From contig NZ_AORL01000007.1 in NCBI RefSeq assembly GCF_000383095.1, forward strand, positions 1 through 36,273: a stretch of DNA of 36,273 nucleotides. Reading direction: 5' to 3'. The stretch comes from Sphingomonas sp. PR090111-T3T-6A. Lineage in GTDB: Bacteria > Pseudomonadota > Alphaproteobacteria > Sphingomonadales > Sphingomonadaceae. Positions 34,088-36,273 of the stretch are shown one piece after another (positions within the stretch are counted from its first letter, which is position 1; every line of letters begins with the position of its first letter). The notes beneath the pieces were generated by a model, which ran no database searches, was not told the origin of the DNA, and saw only the letters and a program-made list of their open reading frames with translations. Both the position numbers and the translations under genes were made by a program.

Positions 34088-36273
34088 ATGACGAGTAAAG
34101 GAAAGCAAACGCTGCCGCGCTTTGGTGTGTTCGATGTGCATTCGGGAGCCCGGGTTGGCACATTCAGCCTCGATATCGCGAACGATCGTTTCGTAGGATC
34201 CAGTTCCACTGGCGCCCCCGACATTCGTACTGCAATCGGAAGGGCGCTCCTCGCTTTCGAGGCCGCAGGGCGTCCAGCGGACATCACGGATCCGACGGCA
34301 TGGCTTGAGTCCCTCTTCAATGTTGAACTGGATAAGATCGGCTTGATCGCACGCCAGATTGCCCGCGACGACATTGTGTTCAACGCGCGCCTAGACCCGC
34401 CGAGCGGCAGTGTCGTAGGCCGGATTAGCACGGCAGAGGGAGTGGAAGCATTGTCGCCTGAGATCCGAAGGGGACTCGGCCGCGCGATCAAGGAGGCGGC
34501 CGAGGCATTCTCCGCCCAGCTCGCATCCAAGGTTGCGACCGCCGTGTCGAACGGGAACCACAGGGAGGCGTCCAGGCTCCTTGAGGAGGCAAGGACGAGC
34601 GGCGGTCTGAGCCCCGCTCTAGGTGAGAAGTTGGGCGATGCGCTGGCCGGGGTGGATGCCTCAGCCCTGAAGCCGGACGAGGCACGCCGTCTCCTGCTCA
34701 CGCGTGCGGCCATCTTTCACCGTCTCGGTCGCCACGATCTTGCCGCCGGTGATGCGGGAAGACTGCTTGCCGACTGCACAGACCTTAAGTCCGCGGAGGT
34801 GCATGAGCTTCGCAATCTCGAAGCGATTGGACATGCAGCGGCCGGGAGCGTCGAGGCGGCCGCCACGATCTGGTCCGAGCTCGCCTACCGAACGCCGAAC
34901 GTAAGCGCAGCGACGCGAGGCATGGCGCTGCGCAATTTGGCTGGGGTGACGCCTCCTACAGATGTCAACGTCCTCTCGATGTTCGAGGAGAGCCACGACG
35001 CCTTCCTTGAGGCGGGGCAGCGGACGGAAGCTGCAATCAGTCTGGTTCGACTTGGACATGCGCTCGAACATCACGGTGGCGAAAAGGCCACCAAGGTCCT
35101 GGACAAGGCTGCTGAGCTTCTGGACCGGCCGGACCTCGTCGACGAGGCGCTCCGGGCTGGACTGCACTACGCTCGAGCCCGAAGGCTCGAATCGCTGGAG
35201 CGCAGCCCGGAAGCACTGGCCGCCGCAGTCGCTTCGGTCGAAGCTCGCCGGCCCTTGGTGGGCGAGGAGGATGGATTGCTGGCCTCACTCGTGGTGGCGG
35301 AGAGATTGGCGCGAGAATTGGGCGACAGGCGCGCGGACGACTTCGCAGCCGAGGCGAATGCACTGCAGGCCGAGGTCGCCATCCCGCGCTTTTCCCTTGA
35401 TCGCATCATGGACCGCCTCAGGGAAAAGTGGCGGGAGGAGGATGCTCGTGGGGTCCGCGACCTCCTTGACCGCATCGGGGAGCCCGCAGTGACGGTGGCG
35501 ACCCAGACCGCGCTGATCGTCTACGAGCCCGCCCAGACGGTTTCGGCCAAGCTCGCAGCCTTGGAGGCGCTCCATGAAGAGGCGCTTGCGACCAACCTCC
35601 ACCCGTCGCTGCTGACGCCGACGAGGATCGCCCTGGCCGGGCTCCTCGGCGATGCGGATCAGGGCCGTAGAGCAATAACATGGCTCAAGCGAATCCTGGA
35701 GGACCAGCCACTAGCGCGAAACGTTGCATCCCTTCTAATGGAGCGCCTGCGAGCAGAAAGGAGCTGGGCGGAGGCGCTTGCAGTCGCGACTCGCGAGGTC
35801 GTGCTGAAGGGGGAGAGTGTGCCACGGCTCCTTGACCTAGGGGAATTTGCAAACCAGGCCGGTTTCCCCGAGGATGCGGTCCGGGCCGCTGCAGCCGCCA
35901 AGCGCCTCCCTATCGATCCGGCTGGGCGGGCACGCGCCACCGCGATTTTGGAGGCTGCGGTCGAGGGTGGAGCGACGCTTGCGCCCTCAGTTCCCGAAGC
36001 CGTCGCTCGGGTCACGACTGGTGCGTTGCAGGAAGCGCTCGAGCGGTTTGCATCTAAGACCGCCTCAGACTACCGAATGACCTACTGGAGACCGGGTGAA
36101 CGTCCGGGGACACACAAGTGGACGTCTCATCCTGAGCGTTACGCTAAGTCACAGATCCGGGCGTGGCTAGATGCCTCGTTCCATGGAAGAGTGACGATCA
36201 TGGACGAGATTCTTGCGGGCGCTGGGCGGTTGGACCTCATCCTGCAGCTTGCAGGAGGACTGCGCGTCATTCT
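34088..36273 (+). CDS. Helical-repeat protein entering a PD-(D/E)XK nuclease domain (partial)
   Basis: The frame is open from ATG 34088 to the window end (728 codons so far); an in-frame TAA lies at 34079 and AAGGG precedes the start closely. The N-terminus (RFGVFDVHSGARVGTFSLDI) is beta-rich. Residues about 130-650 are Ala/Leu/Glu-rich helices with TPR-like spacing (LLLTRAAIFHRLGRHDLAAG; AISLVRLGHALEHHG). The visible end, HPERYAKSQIRAWLDASF then ILAGAGRLDLILQL (Asp716) and LRVI, matches the start of the RecB-like nuclease domain that often closes large defence proteins; the following E-x-K would lie just past the edge. No P-loop is seen. Likely a sensor-nuclease; the exact family is unknown. 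Confidence 0.7.
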   Translation, partial: MTSKGKQTLPRFGVFDVHSGARVGTFSLDIANDRFVGSSSTGAPDIRTAIGRALLAFEAAGRPADITDPTAWLESLFNVELDKIGLIARQIARDDIVFNARLDPPSGSVVGRISTAEGVEALSPEIRRGLGRAIKEAAEAFSAQLASKVATAVSNGNHREASRLLEEARTSGGLSPALGEKLGDALAGVDASALKPDEARRLLLTRAAIFHRLGRHDLAAGDAGRLLADCTDLKSAEVHELRNLEAIGHAAAGSVEAAATIWSELAYRTPNVSAATRGMALRNLAGVTPPTDVNVLSMFEESHDAFLEAGQRTEAAISLVRLGHALEHHGGEKATKVLDKAAELLDRPDLVDEALRAGLHYARARRLESLERSPEALAAAVASVEARRPLVGEEDGLLASLVVAERLARELGDRRADDFAAEANALQAEVAIPRFSLDRIMDRLREKWREEDARGVRDLLDRIGEPAVTVATQTALIVYEPAQTVSAKLAALEALHEEALATNLHPSLLTPTRIALAGLLGDADQGRRAITWLKRILEDQPLARNVASLLMERLRAERSWAEALAVATREVVLKGESVPRLLDLGEFANQAGFPEDAVRAAAAAKRLPIDPAGRARATAILEAAVEGGATLAPSVPEAVARVTTGALQEALERFASKTASDYRMTYWRPGERPGTHKWTSHPERYAKSQIRAWLDASFHGRVTIMDEILAGAGRLDLILQLAGGLRVI

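Larger units (their letters stand above)
1639..36273 (+). mobile_element. Tn7-like transposon (partial; ends not proven)
   Basis: The module of TnsA endonuclease, DDE transposase TnsB, AAA+ regulator TnsC and a long TniQ/TnsD-type targeting protein, all on the plus strand from 3071 to 9184, defines a Tn7-like element. Many unrelated defence-type genes follow, as is common for cargo of such elements. The left coordinate is only a candidate based on the 22-bp-spaced repeats; the right end is not in the window or was not recognised. No Cas effector or CRISPR array was seen, so this is not a CRISPR-associated transposon on the evidence here. Target site unknown. Confidence 0.6.

Noticed and set aside
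33901-34713. 270-codon minus-strand open frame
   Set aside because: Antisense to the start of the repeat-protein gene at 34088, which continues open for over 2 kb.
1-36273. CRISPR array or CRISPR-associated transposon
   Set aside because: No regularly spaced repeats and no cas gene were seen; the TniQ is the long TnsD-like kind.
1-36273. tRNA or rRNA genes, glmS-type attachment site
   Set aside because: Looked for by eye and not found; a computed search would be needed to exclude short RNA genes.

Overview
The window is GC-rich DNA with alphaproteobacterial character, probably from a sphingomonad. This is inferred from codon use and general style; no rRNA, tRNA or housekeeping gene is present to confirm it. 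It reads as a large part of a Tn7-like transposon whose cargo is a dense block of anti-phage and mobile-element conflict genes. Neither outer end is proven. A candidate left end lies near 1639-1690, and the right side runs off the window.

Layout. 1-1425 (minus strand): three overlapping genes of unknown function, the last cut by the window edge. 1426-1821: AT-rich spacer with two ATTGGGAAT repeats exactly 22 bp apart, candidate TnsB-binding sites. 1822-2826: an unusual protein that looks like a degenerate, N-terminally shortened relative of the element's own DDE transposase with an added HTH. 2831-2866: two tandem dyads, then tnsA, tnsB, tnsC and a long TnsD-like tniQ (3071-9184), closed by a strong hairpin. 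9241-9788: no convincing gene.

Cargo. 15250-9789 (minus): a 1484-residue STAND NTPase with an N-terminal nuclease (Avs-like) and a partner of unknown function. 15955-15558 (minus): two tiny coupled genes. 16227-17995 (plus): an AAA15 ATPase plus RloB pair (RloAB/AbiL type). 21869-18049 (minus): a DUF433 antitoxin and PIN toxin pair followed by a nuclease-NACHT protein. 22002-23141 (plus): a small STAND NTPase fused to an Mrr-type nuclease. 29237-23416 (minus): an AddB/AddA-like helicase-nuclease pair. 31792-29756 (minus): a short exonuclease-tail-like protein, a 361-residue unknown protein and a four-helix membrane protein. 33700-32159 (minus): an AT-rich, non-retron-looking reverse transcriptase with a possible overlapping membrane microprotein. 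34088 to the right edge (plus): a long helical-repeat protein that enters a PD-(D/E)XK nuclease fold as the window ends.

How it fits together. The tns genes would move the element as one unit, and the cargo would provide several independent phage-sensing or abortive responses. A remnant at 29629-29752 of the small gene at 15746-15955 suggests that the 16-29.6 kb block was built or exchanged by recombination. The most novel-looking items are the degenerate transposase paralogue beside tnsA, the 361-residue protein plus membrane-protein pair, the reverse transcriptase with its structured surroundings, and the nuclease-tailed repeat protein at the right edge.
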